Assembly (NCBI GenBank): GCA_024637295.1
Contig: JAGXFL010000013.1
Location: forward strand, 124,001-188,000
From: Sulfuricurvum sp.
GTDB taxonomy: Bacteria > Campylobacterota > Campylobacteria > Campylobacterales > Sulfurimonadaceae
Length of the DNA: 64,000 nt
Direction: 5' to 3'
The notes beneath the pieces are model-generated. The model made no database searches, was not told the origin of the DNA, and saw only the letters and a program-made list of their open reading frames with translations. Positions 1 to 9,273 of the stretch are shown in pieces. Made by a program: the position numbers and the translations under genes. Each line of letters starts with the position of its first letter. Position 1 is the stretch's first letter.

Positions 1-2
1 CA

Positions 3-56
3 TTGAATGTTGATACGACATTGAGCTTTTTTAAATCGAACAAAGGGAGCAATTGA
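3..56 (+). CDS. 3' end of an upstream gene (partial)
   Basis: One frame is open from base 3 to a TGA at 54-56 and encodes a tail ending SFFKSNKGSN. The stop overlaps the ATG of the next gene as TGATG, the usual sign of translational coupling. Because the next two genes are pilin-like, this is probably the last part of another pseudopilin-type gene, but only 17 codons are visible and the product cannot be identified. Confidence 0.5.
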   Translation: MNVDTTLSFFKSNKGSN

Positions 57-1012
57 TGAGACCATTACGACGCGCCTTTACGATGATCGAGCTGTTGTTT
101 GTTATTGTCATTCTTGGGATTGTCGGCGGGATTGCACTTGAAACCATACGACAGTATTATGAGGGGATCTTTCGTACCAAAACCTATACGCAGCGTATCA
201 GCGAAGCGGATCATATATTAGATCAACTCACTAAATATTTTGAAAATGCTATTGATATGTCCATTGTCAATATGGATATGGATGCTGCGGACAATGCGCT
301 TGCCGGGGCATGTGCAGGTGAATTGGCTGCTGAAGCCGAGAATGTGGCCCATGATTATACGACGGTATTTGTTGGAGTTGACACCGATAGTTTGCGTACA
401 ACCGGAAGACCTGGGTGGAGTGAAACGGTACGTCCTAATCCATTTTTGGGCACATCACTCATATCCAATGATGCTAATTTTACAGCTGCTAATGATGTTA
501 TAACCGCTTTGTACCCAGCATCCGATCTTCAAAATTCAGCAATATACAATGTAGACGCATCCTATACAGATACATGCACCCATTATTACGCGAACAATGG
601 AAATGCATACTACACGATTCCGGTGGGAGGTGTTAACTATGGAACTAATACATTGACTCTTACGGATAATTTTGTTTCGCATGGATTTGCCTACACATCA
701 GGGCCAAGTGCTGATAAAAAATATCTTCTTCGTACCGGGTACGCATTTAGAGTCCTAAATACAGGTGAGTTTGTGATGTTTTCGAACTTTCGGCCATGGC
801 AAGGGCAAGCTTACAGTGGGGGTAAAAGAAGTACTTTGGGGGAAAATGTTGCCAGCTTTTATGCCGATTATAATAACACAAATTATTTTAATAGCAGAGG
901 AACACTTTGGCGTTTAAAAGTATGTATGCGAGGGCTCGATTCCAATCTAAGCAGCAGCGATGCGGCAGCACAAGAGATCTGTCGTGAAAGGAAAGTGCAT
1001 GTACGTTACTAA
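56..1012 (+). CDS. Prepilin-type N-terminal cleavage/methylation protein (pseudopilin-like)
   Basis: About 318 residues. The N-terminus has a short basic leader followed by AFTMIELLFVIVILGIVGG, the class III signal of type IV pilins and type II secretion pseudopilins, with the conserved Glu at mature position 5 and a long hydrophobic helix. The rest is a large Cys-containing extracytoplasmic domain without a recognised fold. The ATG at 56 is preferred over the adjacent TTG at 53 because AAAGGGAG lies 6 bases upstream of it. The gene overlaps its upstream neighbour by one base and its downstream neighbour by 14 bases, so it is part of a pilin-like operon. The pilus or secretion system served is not visible here. 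Confidence 0.8.
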   Translation: MRPLRRAFTMIELLFVIVILGIVGGIALETIRQYYEGIFRTKTYTQRISEADHILDQLTKYFENAIDMSIVNMDMDAADNALAGACAGELAAEAENVAHDYTTVFVGVDTDSLRTTGRPGWSETVRPNPFLGTSLISNDANFTAANDVITALYPASDLQNSAIYNVDASYTDTCTHYYANNGNAYYTIPVGGVNYGTNTLTLTDNFVSHGFAYTSGPSADKKYLLRTGYAFRVLNTGEFVMFSNFRPWQGQAYSGGKRSTLGENVASFYADYNNTNYFNSRGTLWRLKVCMRGLDSNLSSSDAAAQEICRERKVHVRY

Positions 1013-1457
1013 GCGAAAAGGTTTCGCGATGATATTGGCTATATTTATTATCGTACTTGTGGCATTAGGCGGAGTATTGTTGTTAGGAAATGCATCTCTT
1101 GGAACAAAAACAGCCGGTGACAATTACTTTCGGGCCCAAGCAGAACTTCTAGTCGATAGTGCTACGGAGTTTGCCGTTATGCGGGCACAGGATTTTAATA
1201 CAACAGGTGCGAATTGTCTCAACAATGTGAATATAACGGTGCAAGATGCTTCTGGAGCAGCTGCGTACGATGTCAATGTGACGATTCAATACTCGTTTAA
1301 AGCTGCTGCACCTGTTAACAATCAATGCAACACATTGGCTACGTTAACGGGTAATCCAACCATGATGCTCATTGATACGACAGTAACAACCAATGCAGCT
1401 GCAAACTTCTCAACGGAACCGATACGTGTACATAAGAGATCTTGGCAGAAGCTATAA
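999..1457 (+). CDS. Minor pilin/GspK- or PilX-like membrane protein
   Basis: About 152 residues from the ATG at 999, which follows the purine-rich GAAAGGAAAG. The N-terminus is basic (TKRKGFAMILAIFIIVLVAL) and resembles a prepilin signal, but the Glu at mature position 5 is missing. Loss of that Glu is a feature of GspK/PilX-type tip pseudopilins. The remainder is a Thr/Asn/Ala-rich extracytoplasmic domain with two Cys. It overlaps the preceding pseudopilin gene by 14 bases. The family call rests on the N-terminus and context only. Confidence 0.65.
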   Translation: MYVTKRKGFAMILAIFIIVLVALGGVLLLGNASLGTKTAGDNYFRAQAELLVDSATEFAVMRAQDFNTTGANCLNNVNITVQDASGAAAYDVNVTIQYSFKAAAPVNNQCNTLATLTGNPTMMLIDTTVTTNAAANFSTEPIRVHKRSWQKL

Positions 1458-1471
1458 ATAATAAAGATGAT

Positions 1472-1492
1472 TCTACGGAGTATTTCCGTAGA
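1472..1492. terminator. Candidate bidirectional terminator hairpin
   Basis: A perfect 8-bp inverted repeat (TCTACGGA / TCCGTAGA) with a 5-base loop lies between the ends of two convergent genes (1457 and 1503). There is no clear T-run, so termination is inferred from position and symmetry. Confidence 0.45.
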
Positions 1493-1502
1493 TAAAGAAG
1501 CG

Positions 1503-1880
1503 TTAAATAGTAAGCTGAGAAATTTTAGCGATAACGTCTTTTTCACGAACCGGTTTCATCAAAAAACCGTTTGCTCCACATTCCAGTGCTTCAGTTTTTT
1601 TGGTCTCATCGGTTGTTAGGATGATGACCGGAAGCTGACGCAGTGATTCGTCGGATCTGACAGCTTTGAGCATCTCAATACCCCCCATTACCGGCATAAT
1701 GATGTCCAGTAAGATGATGTCGATGTCGTCTTGAGATTTCAAAATACCAATCGCGTCTGCACCATTTTTAGCTTCTACTACCTGGTACACATTAGGAGAT
1801 TTCATCAGTATTGTTTTGAGTAGTTTTAGATTGATGAAATCATCATCAACTGCGAGTACTTTTAGTTTGTTATCAACCAT
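1503..1880 (-). CDS. Single-domain response regulator (CheY-like receiver)
   Basis: 125 residues forming one receiver domain with no output domain. Visible landmarks are the acidic pocket VDDD near residue 12, the phosphoacceptor Asp in LLDIIMP (about residue 58), the switch Thr in ILTTDE and the Lys in LMKPV. It is the last gene of a minus-strand sensory cassette, 14 bases after the hybrid kinase, so it is probably phosphorylated by that kinase or by the HPt protein upstream. It may act by protein contact, for example on motility or on another kinase; no target is visible. Confidence 0.9.
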   Translation of the reverse strand: MVDNKLKVLAVDDDFINLKLLKTILMKSPNVYQVVEAKNGADAIGILKSQDDIDIILLDIIMPVMGGIEMLKAVRSDESLRQLPVIILTTDETKKTEALECGANGFLMKPVREKDVIAKISQLTI

Positions 1881-1894
1881 ATAATATTCCTAAT

Positions 1895-4800
1895 CTAGAT
1901 AAATTTTTCAAATACGAGACGTAATAGATCTTTATTGACGATATTTTTGATCATCTCATGGACGTACATGGCGTCATTTTCGTCTTCTTTTGCATTTGGA
2001 TCAATGAGCATGACCAAAGAGATGCCGTCGTTCTTGGCTCGGATTGTATCATACAGTTCTTTTAGGTCAAGTTCTTTTAGCGTTTTATCAAACAAGGCAA
2101 CCTTATAACGCTTGTTTGCGATATGTTCTTCTAATTGGGTAACATTATCAACAGTTTCAAAGGTATATCCCAAATCGGTGAGTATTCTGCTAAAGAGTTT
2201 CATCTCTAGTGGATTTTGTTTTGCCAATAAGATATCGGCATCATAAGCTGACACTGGTTTGGGTTCAGGAAGTGGCTCTATAATCTTAGGAGCTTCTATC
2301 TCATCTTCTTTGATTGAGAGCTCATCTTCGAGGGTTAGCTCTACTATCGGAGCAATTACATCGTTGTTTGCAGTAGTTGCAACTTTATCGTCTGTTTCAT
2401 TGGTAAGGTGATCAGCTGATTTTGGGACAATGTTAAGTTCTACAATCTTGTGTGAAAGAAAATTATTGAGTAGAGTGATGATCTCACTTCTAACCAATGG
2501 TTTTGTGGTATATTCATCCATACCTGCTGCTAAGAAACGTTCACGGTCACCTTTGAGCGCATTAGCGGTCAAAGCAATAATCGGTATATGGTGCTGATCA
2601 TAATCTTCTTCATAATCAAGGATCTCTTGTGTTGCTTCAATACCATCAAGTACCGGCATTTGGATATCCATAAAAATAAGATCGAATTGGTAGTTTTTAC
2701 GTTTTTCAAAAGCTTCTAAACCATTGTTAGCAAGGGTCACGTCTAATCCTAGATCTTCAAGAGTACGACGTATAAGTTTTTGATTGATGATGTTGTCTTC
2801 AGCAACGAGTACGGATGCTTCAAAACGGGAATTCTTTTCATCAAATTTTTTGCGACGAGAGGATTTTTGTTTACGATTGTTGAATGCTTCAACATCATAG
2901 GTTTCGAGTACGTTGCGAATTTTACTGCTATTAACCGGTTCATACAGTACTTTAAATAGATCCAGTCCCATACTATCGATTTTTTTCATGTAATACGATT
3001 TTGTGATAAGAACCAATTGCTCTTGTGTTGATGAGAACTGTACTAGATCAACATCGTTCGTGTAGTCATTATCAACGAATAAAAGGTCATAATTAACTTG
3101 ACGTTCAAGCAGTTTTAGTTCTTCTACATCATAGAATGTGGTGTAACTTACCCCGAAGTAGTCAAGATATTCTTTGAGATAGGTTGATTGAGTCTTTTTC
3201 TTGCTTCTACTTTCATGAATGACGGCATTGATATTGGAAAAAGAGCCTTTGATCGGATCATTAAGCGTTTCAATCTCTTCAAATGATAGTGTGAAGAAGA
3301 ACATAGTTCCATCACCGGGGGTACTATCAAGATCAAGTTTTCCACCCATAAGTTCGACAAAACGGCTTGAAATGGTAAGTCCAAGGCCGGTTCCACCATA
3401 TTTACGAGTAATAGAGGTATCTGCTTGTGAAAATGCATCAAAAATACGTGACTTTTGTTCGCTGGTTACACCGATACCGCTGTCCTTGACTTGGAAGCGT
3501 ACACGTGCACGGTTTGACTCGTCACTCTCAATGCGGCGTATATCAACATTGACACTGCCTCCTGCATTGGTGAACTTGACGGCATTACTGAGAAGATTGA
3601 TAATGACTTCTTTGATCTTGGTAGGATCCCCTTTGAGCGGTCGTTCAAGGCTTGGATCAATGAAGCATCCAAGATCGATGTGTTTTTCAGAAGCACGAAC
3701 GGCATACACATCAACGGCACTTTCGAACTCTTCAAGAGGGTTAAAGGCGATATCTTCGATTTCAAGTTTATTACTCTCGATTTTTGAAAGGTCAAGAATA
3801 TTGTTGATGATTTCGAGCAAGTTTTCAGAGCTTTTTTCAATAATGTCAATAAACTCACGTTGTTCATCATGCAGCTCTGTATCTTTGAGTAATTCGGTAA
3901 ATCCAACGATACCATTAATCGGCGTACGGATCTCATGGGACATATTGGCCAAGAACATGGATTTTGCTTCACTGGCTTCTTGAGCAAATTGTTTATCACC
4001 CATTGTTTGCTCAATGATGCGCTCAAGCAATGCATACGCTTGTGCTGTACCATCCGCAGTATCAAGGTTGATTGATTTACTAAGAACATCAGCCTCATTG
4101 TCATTGGTATCTACAGCAACACGCTTGAGAACCGATTCAAGATTTTTGATGTTTTTAGCAATTTCATTAGAGAGTAACATCCCCAAAACACCGATTAATA
4201 TAGAGACGATCCATACGGTAATAGCGGTAATTAGGAATTGGATTGCTTGTGCTTTGACAACAGAAGCTCTACTGTCCATCGAATCTAAGATGATCTTTTC
4301 ACCTTCATTGATCGCATTGATTTTTTCAGAGATCATTGCAAACCAAATACCTGATTGGGTATCATAATTTCCTTTTGAACTGGAACGTAAAATAGCTCCT
4401 CGCTCAGTGGTAATATCCTCCAACAATTCCGTGTTGTCTTCTGATAGGATAGAGGCTCTGAGCGCTTCTTGTAGCTTTTTATCGCTAACTCCTTCTAGGT
4501 TAAGGGCATCAGAATTGCCGATATAGGTGATCCATTTCTCAAGTTCTTCATCTTCAAGGGCATTAGCACGTGAGAGCAAATAGGTTAAATAGTCACGCTC
4601 TAAGCTGGTATATTCGTTAGCACGTACCAATGAAAGATAACTGTTAGCCATGGATGCGACTTTCTCATCCAAGAGGACAGTTGACAAAGAAGAGAGCTCT
4701 TTGATTAGCGCCTCTTGCTGTTTTCCATAAACATCATTAAAAATTTCATCAAAATCAGCTGTTTTATTGTCTACGGATGGATGTGATTGATGACGTGATT

Positions 4801-5134
4801 TTTCCAATGCGGCGATGATGGCTGCCGTTTTAGGTGAGGTATTGGTCGCTTTAAACTCTTGGATAGTGGTATCAACAATGGTGCGTTGTGCATGCAGTGA
4901 TTTTAAGGTTGCTGCGGAAGCATTTCCAAGATACATCACGGTCATACCACGTTCACGTGAAATGTTGTTGATCATGTCGTTGAGCTGTTTATTGGTTGTC
5001 AGTCTGGCTTGGAGGTTTTGAGCAGATTGAAAGCTTTTATACGAATGGTAAACGTAATAGGTCGCAAGTGAGAATAAGATCAATATCGGAAAGAGACTGA
5101 TCAGACGAAGTCGATTTTTAAGTCCTAAATGCAT
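1895..5134 (-). CDS. Hybrid sensor histidine kinase, NIT-type sensor plus receivers
   Basis: 1079 residues. An N-terminal membrane helix (about 10-30) is followed by a periplasmic helical region with ISRERGMTVMYLGN, which resembles the nitrate/nitrite-sensing (NIT) domain, then a second helix near 295-320. The HisKA motif FLANMSHEIRTPINGIVGF places the phospho-His near residue 400. A HATPase domain follows, with an N-box LLSNAVKF and glycine-rich GGTGLGLTIS. C-terminal are a weakly conserved receiver-like region, an intact receiver (MDIQMPVLDG) and a third degenerate receiver-like domain. The ATG at 5134 is preceded by GAGGA. It lies between an HPt protein and a CheY-like protein, which together could form a phosphorelay. 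The ligand is unknown. Confidence 0.88.
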   Translation of the reverse strand: MHLGLKNRLRLISLFPILILFSLATYYVYHSYKSFQSAQNLQARLTTNKQLNDMINNISRERGMTVMYLGNASAATLKSLHAQRTIVDTTIQEFKATNTSPKTAAIIAALEKSRHQSHPSVDNKTADFDEIFNDVYGKQQEALIKELSSLSTVLLDEKVASMANSYLSLVRANEYTSLERDYLTYLLSRANALEDEELEKWITYIGNSDALNLEGVSDKKLQEALRASILSEDNTELLEDITTERGAILRSSSKGNYDTQSGIWFAMISEKINAINEGEKIILDSMDSRASVVKAQAIQFLITAITVWIVSILIGVLGMLLSNEIAKNIKNLESVLKRVAVDTNDNEADVLSKSINLDTADGTAQAYALLERIIEQTMGDKQFAQEASEAKSMFLANMSHEIRTPINGIVGFTELLKDTELHDEQREFIDIIEKSSENLLEIINNILDLSKIESNKLEIEDIAFNPLEEFESAVDVYAVRASEKHIDLGCFIDPSLERPLKGDPTKIKEVIINLLSNAVKFTNAGGSVNVDIRRIESDESNRARVRFQVKDSGIGVTSEQKSRIFDAFSQADTSITRKYGGTGLGLTISSRFVELMGGKLDLDSTPGDGTMFFFTLSFEEIETLNDPIKGSFSNINAVIHESRSKKKTQSTYLKEYLDYFGVSYTTFYDVEELKLLERQVNYDLLFVDNDYTNDVDLVQFSSTQEQLVLITKSYYMKKIDSMGLDLFKVLYEPVNSSKIRNVLETYDVEAFNNRKQKSSRRKKFDEKNSRFEASVLVAEDNIINQKLIRRTLEDLGLDVTLANNGLEAFEKRKNYQFDLIFMDIQMPVLDGIEATQEILDYEEDYDQHHIPIIALTANALKGDRERFLAAGMDEYTTKPLVRSEIITLLNNFLSHKIVELNIVPKSADHLTNETDDKVATTANNDVIAPIVELTLEDELSIKEDEIEAPKIIEPLPEPKPVSAYDADILLAKQNPLEMKLFSRILTDLGYTFETVDNVTQLEEHIANKRYKVALFDKTLKELDLKELYDTIRAKNDGISLVMLIDPNAKEDENDAMYVHEMIKNIVNKDLLRLVFEKFI

Positions 5135-5145
5135 GTGAGTTCCTC

Positions 5146-6771
5146 TTAGAGTTGATCAAGATAGTTAATAAGACGCTTGGAAGCTTTTTTTGCTTGTTGA
5201 GCATCATTGGTAACAGATAAAGCAGCGAGTTCTTCTGAGATTTCACTAAGACGTAAATTGTCGCTGATCCCTTTGAGTTTAGCAGCACTACTTCTCCATG
5301 TATGTGTGTCAAACGCTTTGATAGCTTGAACAATGGTATTACTCATGGTTAGGGCATCTGTTTTGTAATCATTAAGCAGTTCATGCATGAAGTCCGGTTC
5401 GATACCAAGAGCACCGGCAACGGCATTTTGATCATAATGAAGGGGGATGGAAACACTCTCTTCACTCTCTTGCTCATCGGCTATGGATGCAGCGCTAGAG
5501 GGTTCTTCTTTTAGCTCCAATTCTTCTAATTCTAAAAAGTCCTTTTTGAATGGAACTTCTTCTTTAATATCATCAGAAATATCGCTTTGTAAGTCTATCT
5601 CATCAAGATGCACTAAGAGTGTTTCATCATTGTTTTGTTTAAGAGAGAACTCGTAAATATCTTCTGAAGCTTGCGGGACAACGTCTGCAGGTAATTTCTT
5701 TTCTTCTACTTTAGCTAACGGTGCCTCTTGTGCTAGGGCAGGTTCTTTGCCCTCCAGTTTTGCGACAATGTTATAAAAATATTTGAGATTTGCTTCAATT
5801 TCAACAGGCTCAGTAGAACTGTTTATGACGCTTAAGGTCTCAAAAGCATTTTCAACGCGTAAATTGGCAGCAACCCCTTTGAGTTTATGGGAAAGGATGT
5901 GAAGCGCATTGATGTCGTTTTTTGCAGCTGCTTCGAAGATATCGTCCTTGAAGTCATGTGATTGCTGTATGAAGTCACCAATAAACTCTTCAATCAAGTC
6001 AACAGGAAGACCCAGTTCATTAGCGGCAATATTGGGATCGTAAATGTAGGAATCGTCAACTTTATGATGGGAAAGATACCCTTTTTCTTCAGAAGAGTAT
6101 TGTACGCTTCCAAGCATTGGACGTTGGGCCACAGGAATAGGCTCTGGTTCTGGTACGATGAGCGGCTCCGCACTCTCCTCTGTTTTTTTCTCTGAAGATG
6201 AATCCAGCTCTTCAGCACTTAAGGGAGCCATTAATGAGGCATAAATATCATCGGTTTCGTCAAGGGAGGTGGGTTGTGTTTTAGGAATATCAAAGATAGT
6301 AGGTTCACTGAGCTGCGTTGCAGTCAGGTGTGTATAATCAGGTAACGGCGTAGATTGGATGCTTTGAGTAATCGATTCACTTGGAAGGGGGGATTCTTTG
6401 ATCGCAGTTTTTAGGACGGTGTTTTGCGGTTTAAAGTCTTCACCGCTGATATTTTTAATCTGTGACATCTCAATAGTGTAGCCATTTTGTGAGGGCTGAT
6501 TGCACAGATGAAAGGCACTTACACTAAGACGGCAGCTGAAGGTACGTCCGTTTCCATGTACAATGGCACTGGAGGCATCTGAATCAGCATGAAGGAGAAA
6601 ATCAATCCATCCAAAATTTTTAAAATTATGAATATAACCCGGTTCATTTGCAAAAAGATCAGCAACATCAGAACAGACGTTTAAAAGTTCTTCCAATGAA
6701 GCATAATTCAGAAGACGTAAGCCCTCATCATCTATGCCGATAAACTCTTGTTTGTTGTTATACAGTAACAC
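5146..6771 (-). CDS. HPt phosphotransfer protein with two HPt-like domains
   Basis: 541 residues from a GTG start with GGGAG just upstream. The first 110 residues look PAS-like but are weakly conserved. A linker rich in Pro, Ser and Glu follows. The first HPt domain (about 250-340) has the phosphoacceptor motif LSHKLKGVAANLRV, with His near 295. The second (about 450-535) has the matching motif SSAAKLKGISDNLRL, where Ala replaces His, so it probably cannot be phosphorylated. The gene lies 11 bases upstream of the hybrid kinase and 12 bases downstream of the PAS gene, so it probably relays phosphate within this cassette. Its exact partner is inferred. Confidence 0.78.
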   Translation of the reverse strand: MLLYNNKQEFIGIDDEGLRLLNYASLEELLNVCSDVADLFANEPGYIHNFKNFGWIDFLLHADSDASSAIVHGNGRTFSCRLSVSAFHLCNQPSQNGYTIEMSQIKNISGEDFKPQNTVLKTAIKESPLPSESITQSIQSTPLPDYTHLTATQLSEPTIFDIPKTQPTSLDETDDIYASLMAPLSAEELDSSSEKKTEESAEPLIVPEPEPIPVAQRPMLGSVQYSSEEKGYLSHHKVDDSYIYDPNIAANELGLPVDLIEEFIGDFIQQSHDFKDDIFEAAAKNDINALHILSHKLKGVAANLRVENAFETLSVINSSTEPVEIEANLKYFYNIVAKLEGKEPALAQEAPLAKVEEKKLPADVVPQASEDIYEFSLKQNNDETLLVHLDEIDLQSDISDDIKEEVPFKKDFLELEELELKEEPSSAASIADEQESEESVSIPLHYDQNAVAGALGIEPDFMHELLNDYKTDALTMSNTIVQAIKAFDTHTWRSSAAKLKGISDNLRLSEISEELAALSVTNDAQQAKKASKRLINYLDQL

Positions 6772-6783
6772 GTGTTCTCCCTC

Positions 6784-7197
6784 TTAGCTTTCTTTTTCGA
6801 TCATTTGTTGGTAGAGAAGCGCAGTTTCTTCTATATTTTTACGCGCAGCCGGTTTACGCGCAGCCATGTACCCTTTTGGTTTACCGTTTTCATCATAAAT
6901 AGGAGAGACTTCGGTGTCAACCCAATAATATTTTCCGTCCTTACGAAGATTTTTGACTAAACCGTGCCAAATCGTACCCGATAAAATAGTTTTCCATAAT
7001 TGTGCGAAAGCGGCTTTAGGCATATCCGGATGGCGAATTATATTGTGAGGTTTTCCGACTAGTTCATCTGTCCTATAGCCTGAAATTTCGCAAAAACGGC
7101 GATTTGCAAAGGTGATTATCCCATTTAGATCGGTCTCGCTAACAATGGCTCGTCCGTCAAAAAAATATTCTTCATCGACAGGATTGGGTCTATCCAT
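6784..7197 (-). CDS. PAS-domain protein, CetB/Aer-like
   Basis: 137 residues consisting almost wholly of one PAS domain: ITFANRRFCEISGYRTDELVG near the N-terminus, then NIIRHPDMP and the KDGKYYWVDTEVSPIYDENG strand pair. This is the pattern of redox- or energy-taxis PAS domains such as Aer and Campylobacter CetB, which bind flavin. No membrane segment, kinase or methyl-accepting domain is present, so it must act through a partner. It is the first gene of the minus-strand sensory cassette (PAS, HPt, hybrid kinase, receiver). Flavin binding is inferred from the family. Confidence 0.82.
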   Translation of the reverse strand: MDRPNPVDEEYFFDGRAIVSETDLNGIITFANRRFCEISGYRTDELVGKPHNIIRHPDMPKAAFAQLWKTILSGTIWHGLVKNLRKDGKYYWVDTEVSPIYDENGKPKGYMAARKPAARKNIEETALLYQQMIEKES

Positions 7198-7263
7198 AAA
7201 AACTCCTTAAATACTAGCACTATAAACATTAATCTAGGAATATGGCATAAACAAGGTAAAAGA

Positions 7264-9072
7264 TTACTGAGATTTTGGTAAATTATAATAATTATGAACA
7301 TTTTTAGCCCCTGATGTTCCAATAAGCTCTTGTAATGTTTCATAATCCGCTTTCGCTATGGCATCAAAGGTTCCGAAATAGGTGAGGAGTTTTTGAATTT
7401 TTCCGGGGGTGATACCTGGAATGGTTAAAAGTGTGGAGCTTTGATCTTCTTTGAGTTTACTTTTTTTGTGAAATGTAATGGCGCATCGATGGACTTCATC
7501 ACGAAGTAATTGAATAAATTGGAGTCGTTTATCATCGGTCTCAAGCCTGAAAACACCCTCATCACCGTGAAGAATATCTTTGGCTGAACCTTTCGCACGG
7601 TGTGCCTTTGCATCCACTTTCTCTTTGCTGATACCGATGACATCAATACGCGTACCGTTGGAATGCAGCAGTTCTAAAGCAAGCGAACGTAAAGTTTCCC
7701 CACCGTCAATAACCCACAGATCGGGAGGAGGATTGAATTGGAATCCTTTTATGCGGCGGGTGAGAACCTCTTTCATCTGACCATATTCGTCTTTGTGCTC
7801 CAGATGATACGTGCGGTACCCTTTTTTATCGAAACTGCCATTGAAATAGGCAACCATTGCACCCACGGTTGCTTGCCCAGCAAAATGGGAGTTATCGAAT
7901 GCTTCGATGCGCTGAGGGATACTTTCAAGACAAAAGAGTTCAGCAATCTGTTCCAATACACCATTTTTATCGCTGCGTGGGGTTCTTAGCAATTCACGTG
8001 CATTGATGTATGCCAAAGCGGTCAGCTCTTTTTTGATTCCCTGTTTGGGTATATGGATAGAGGCTTTTTTTTCAAAGACTTGGCTCAAGTGCTGTTCAAT
8101 CCAATCCAGAGACTCAAAGGAGTCGTGTATCAAGATGGGCGCAATGATAGGAGGTTTTTCGCTTCCATAATAATTAACAAGGGCACGTTCATAGGCTTCA
8201 TCAAGAGAAGAAAGATCAGTTGCTGTAAAGAAATCATGGCTGCTAGAAGCAATTTTTCCCTCACGGATAAATAAGCGCACAATACACCCGCGCACATCAT
8301 CGGTTGCGATTGCGAAGATATCGTAGGCCTCATTGGAAGCAAGGTCGATTTGAGAGTGTTCTGTACTGCGCCCGATTCGCTCTAATCGGTCACGTAAAGC
8401 CTTTGCCTCCTCAAAGCGCAGTTCCTCAGCATAAAACTCCATTTTAGCACGAAGTTTTGGGATTAAGAGCTCTTTATTGGCGACCCATTGAATGGCTGTA
8501 TCTACTAAATTTTTGTAAGCAGTTTTATCAATCGTAAATTCGCAAGGCCCTAAACATTGATTCATCTGGTAATACAGACATGCTTTGGTCCCTTTTAAGC
8601 AGCTCTTTTTTTGTACCAAGGGGAGCAACTCATAAAGGGAATCGAGGATATCACGTGCTCCTGCGGAAAATGGGCCGAAGTAACGGATGGCTTTACCTTT
8701 GATGATTTTACGGGTAATGTCAAATCGGGGGTATTCTTCTTCAAGATTGACATAGATATACGGATACGTTTTATCATCACGCAACAGTATATTGTATTTG
8801 GGTTTGAGCTGTTTAATAAGCGAGTTTTCCAAGATAAGTGCATCGTGCTCGTTCTCGACGATGAGGTAATGTAATGAGGCCGTTTCGTTGAGCATTTTTT
8901 GGATGCGTAGCGATAAAGTGACTTTTGGAGAAAGTATTGGGGTGAGATTGAAATAGCTTTTGACTCTTTTAGCGAGATCTTTGGCTTTACCGACATAAAG
9001 AATACGCCCTTTGGCGTCTAGGTATTGGTAGATACCGGCACAATGAGGCAGAGAACGTATTTTTTCAATCAT
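7264..9072 (-). CDS. uvrC: UvrABC excinuclease subunit C
   Basis: 602 residues, the usual UvrC length. It makes the two incisions flanking bulky DNA lesions in nucleotide excision repair. Domains in order: GIY-YIG nuclease (about 10-90; GIYQYLDAKGRILYVGKAKDL), a cysteine cluster region, a UVR motif binding UvrB (about 200-235), the RNase H-like 5' nuclease (EAFDNSHFAG and DLWVIDGG), and C-terminal helix-hairpin-helix motifs (LLTIPGITPGKIQKLL). No other uvr gene lies nearby. It is transcribed away from the lipoprotein/nadB pair, sharing the intergenic region 9073-9144. Confidence 0.97.
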   Translation of the reverse strand: MIEKIRSLPHCAGIYQYLDAKGRILYVGKAKDLAKRVKSYFNLTPILSPKVTLSLRIQKMLNETASLHYLIVENEHDALILENSLIKQLKPKYNILLRDDKTYPYIYVNLEEEYPRFDITRKIIKGKAIRYFGPFSAGARDILDSLYELLPLVQKKSCLKGTKACLYYQMNQCLGPCEFTIDKTAYKNLVDTAIQWVANKELLIPKLRAKMEFYAEELRFEEAKALRDRLERIGRSTEHSQIDLASNEAYDIFAIATDDVRGCIVRLFIREGKIASSSHDFFTATDLSSLDEAYERALVNYYGSEKPPIIAPILIHDSFESLDWIEQHLSQVFEKKASIHIPKQGIKKELTALAYINARELLRTPRSDKNGVLEQIAELFCLESIPQRIEAFDNSHFAGQATVGAMVAYFNGSFDKKGYRTYHLEHKDEYGQMKEVLTRRIKGFQFNPPPDLWVIDGGETLRSLALELLHSNGTRIDVIGISKEKVDAKAHRAKGSAKDILHGDEGVFRLETDDKRLQFIQLLRDEVHRCAITFHKKSKLKEDQSSTLLTIPGITPGKIQKLLTYFGTFDAIAKADYETLQELIGTSGAKNVHNYYNLPKSQ

Positions 9073-9144
9073 AACTTGGTCTTAATCAATAATTTATGGT
9101 AGCTATTATACCATCCCTATTGAAAACATGGCACAGGGAAAAAG

Positions 9145-9273
9145 ATGACTAAACTATTGGTAATTGCGTTCATAAGTGCCGTATTGATGCTCGGTTTGAG
9201 CGGATGCGGATATAAAGCGCCACCATTTTATGAGAAACCAATCTCAGATAAAGGGTCAGCCGTTGCGCTATGA
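9145..9273 (+). CDS. LptM/YifL-like micro-lipoprotein
   Basis: A 42-codon gene starting at ATG 9145, with AGGGAAAAAG upstream, and stopping at 9273. It encodes a lipoprotein signal peptide with a clear lipobox (LSGC) and then GYKAPPFYEKPISDKG. The short CG-x-K-x-P motif right after the lipidated Cys resembles LptM (YifL), the small lipoprotein that helps LptD fold correctly. It overlaps the start of nadB by 44 bases in a different frame. lptD itself is about 10 kb away in this window. The signal peptide and lipobox are directly visible; the LptM link is a short-motif inference. Confidence 0.7.
   Translation: MTKLLVIAFISAVLMLGLSGCGYKAPPFYEKPISDKGSAVAL

Noticed and set aside
3219-4367. Long plus-strand ORFs within the hybrid kinase gene
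   Set aside because: Low-complexity Ser/Arg-rich translations typical of antisense frames; the kinase motifs on the minus strand are unambiguous.
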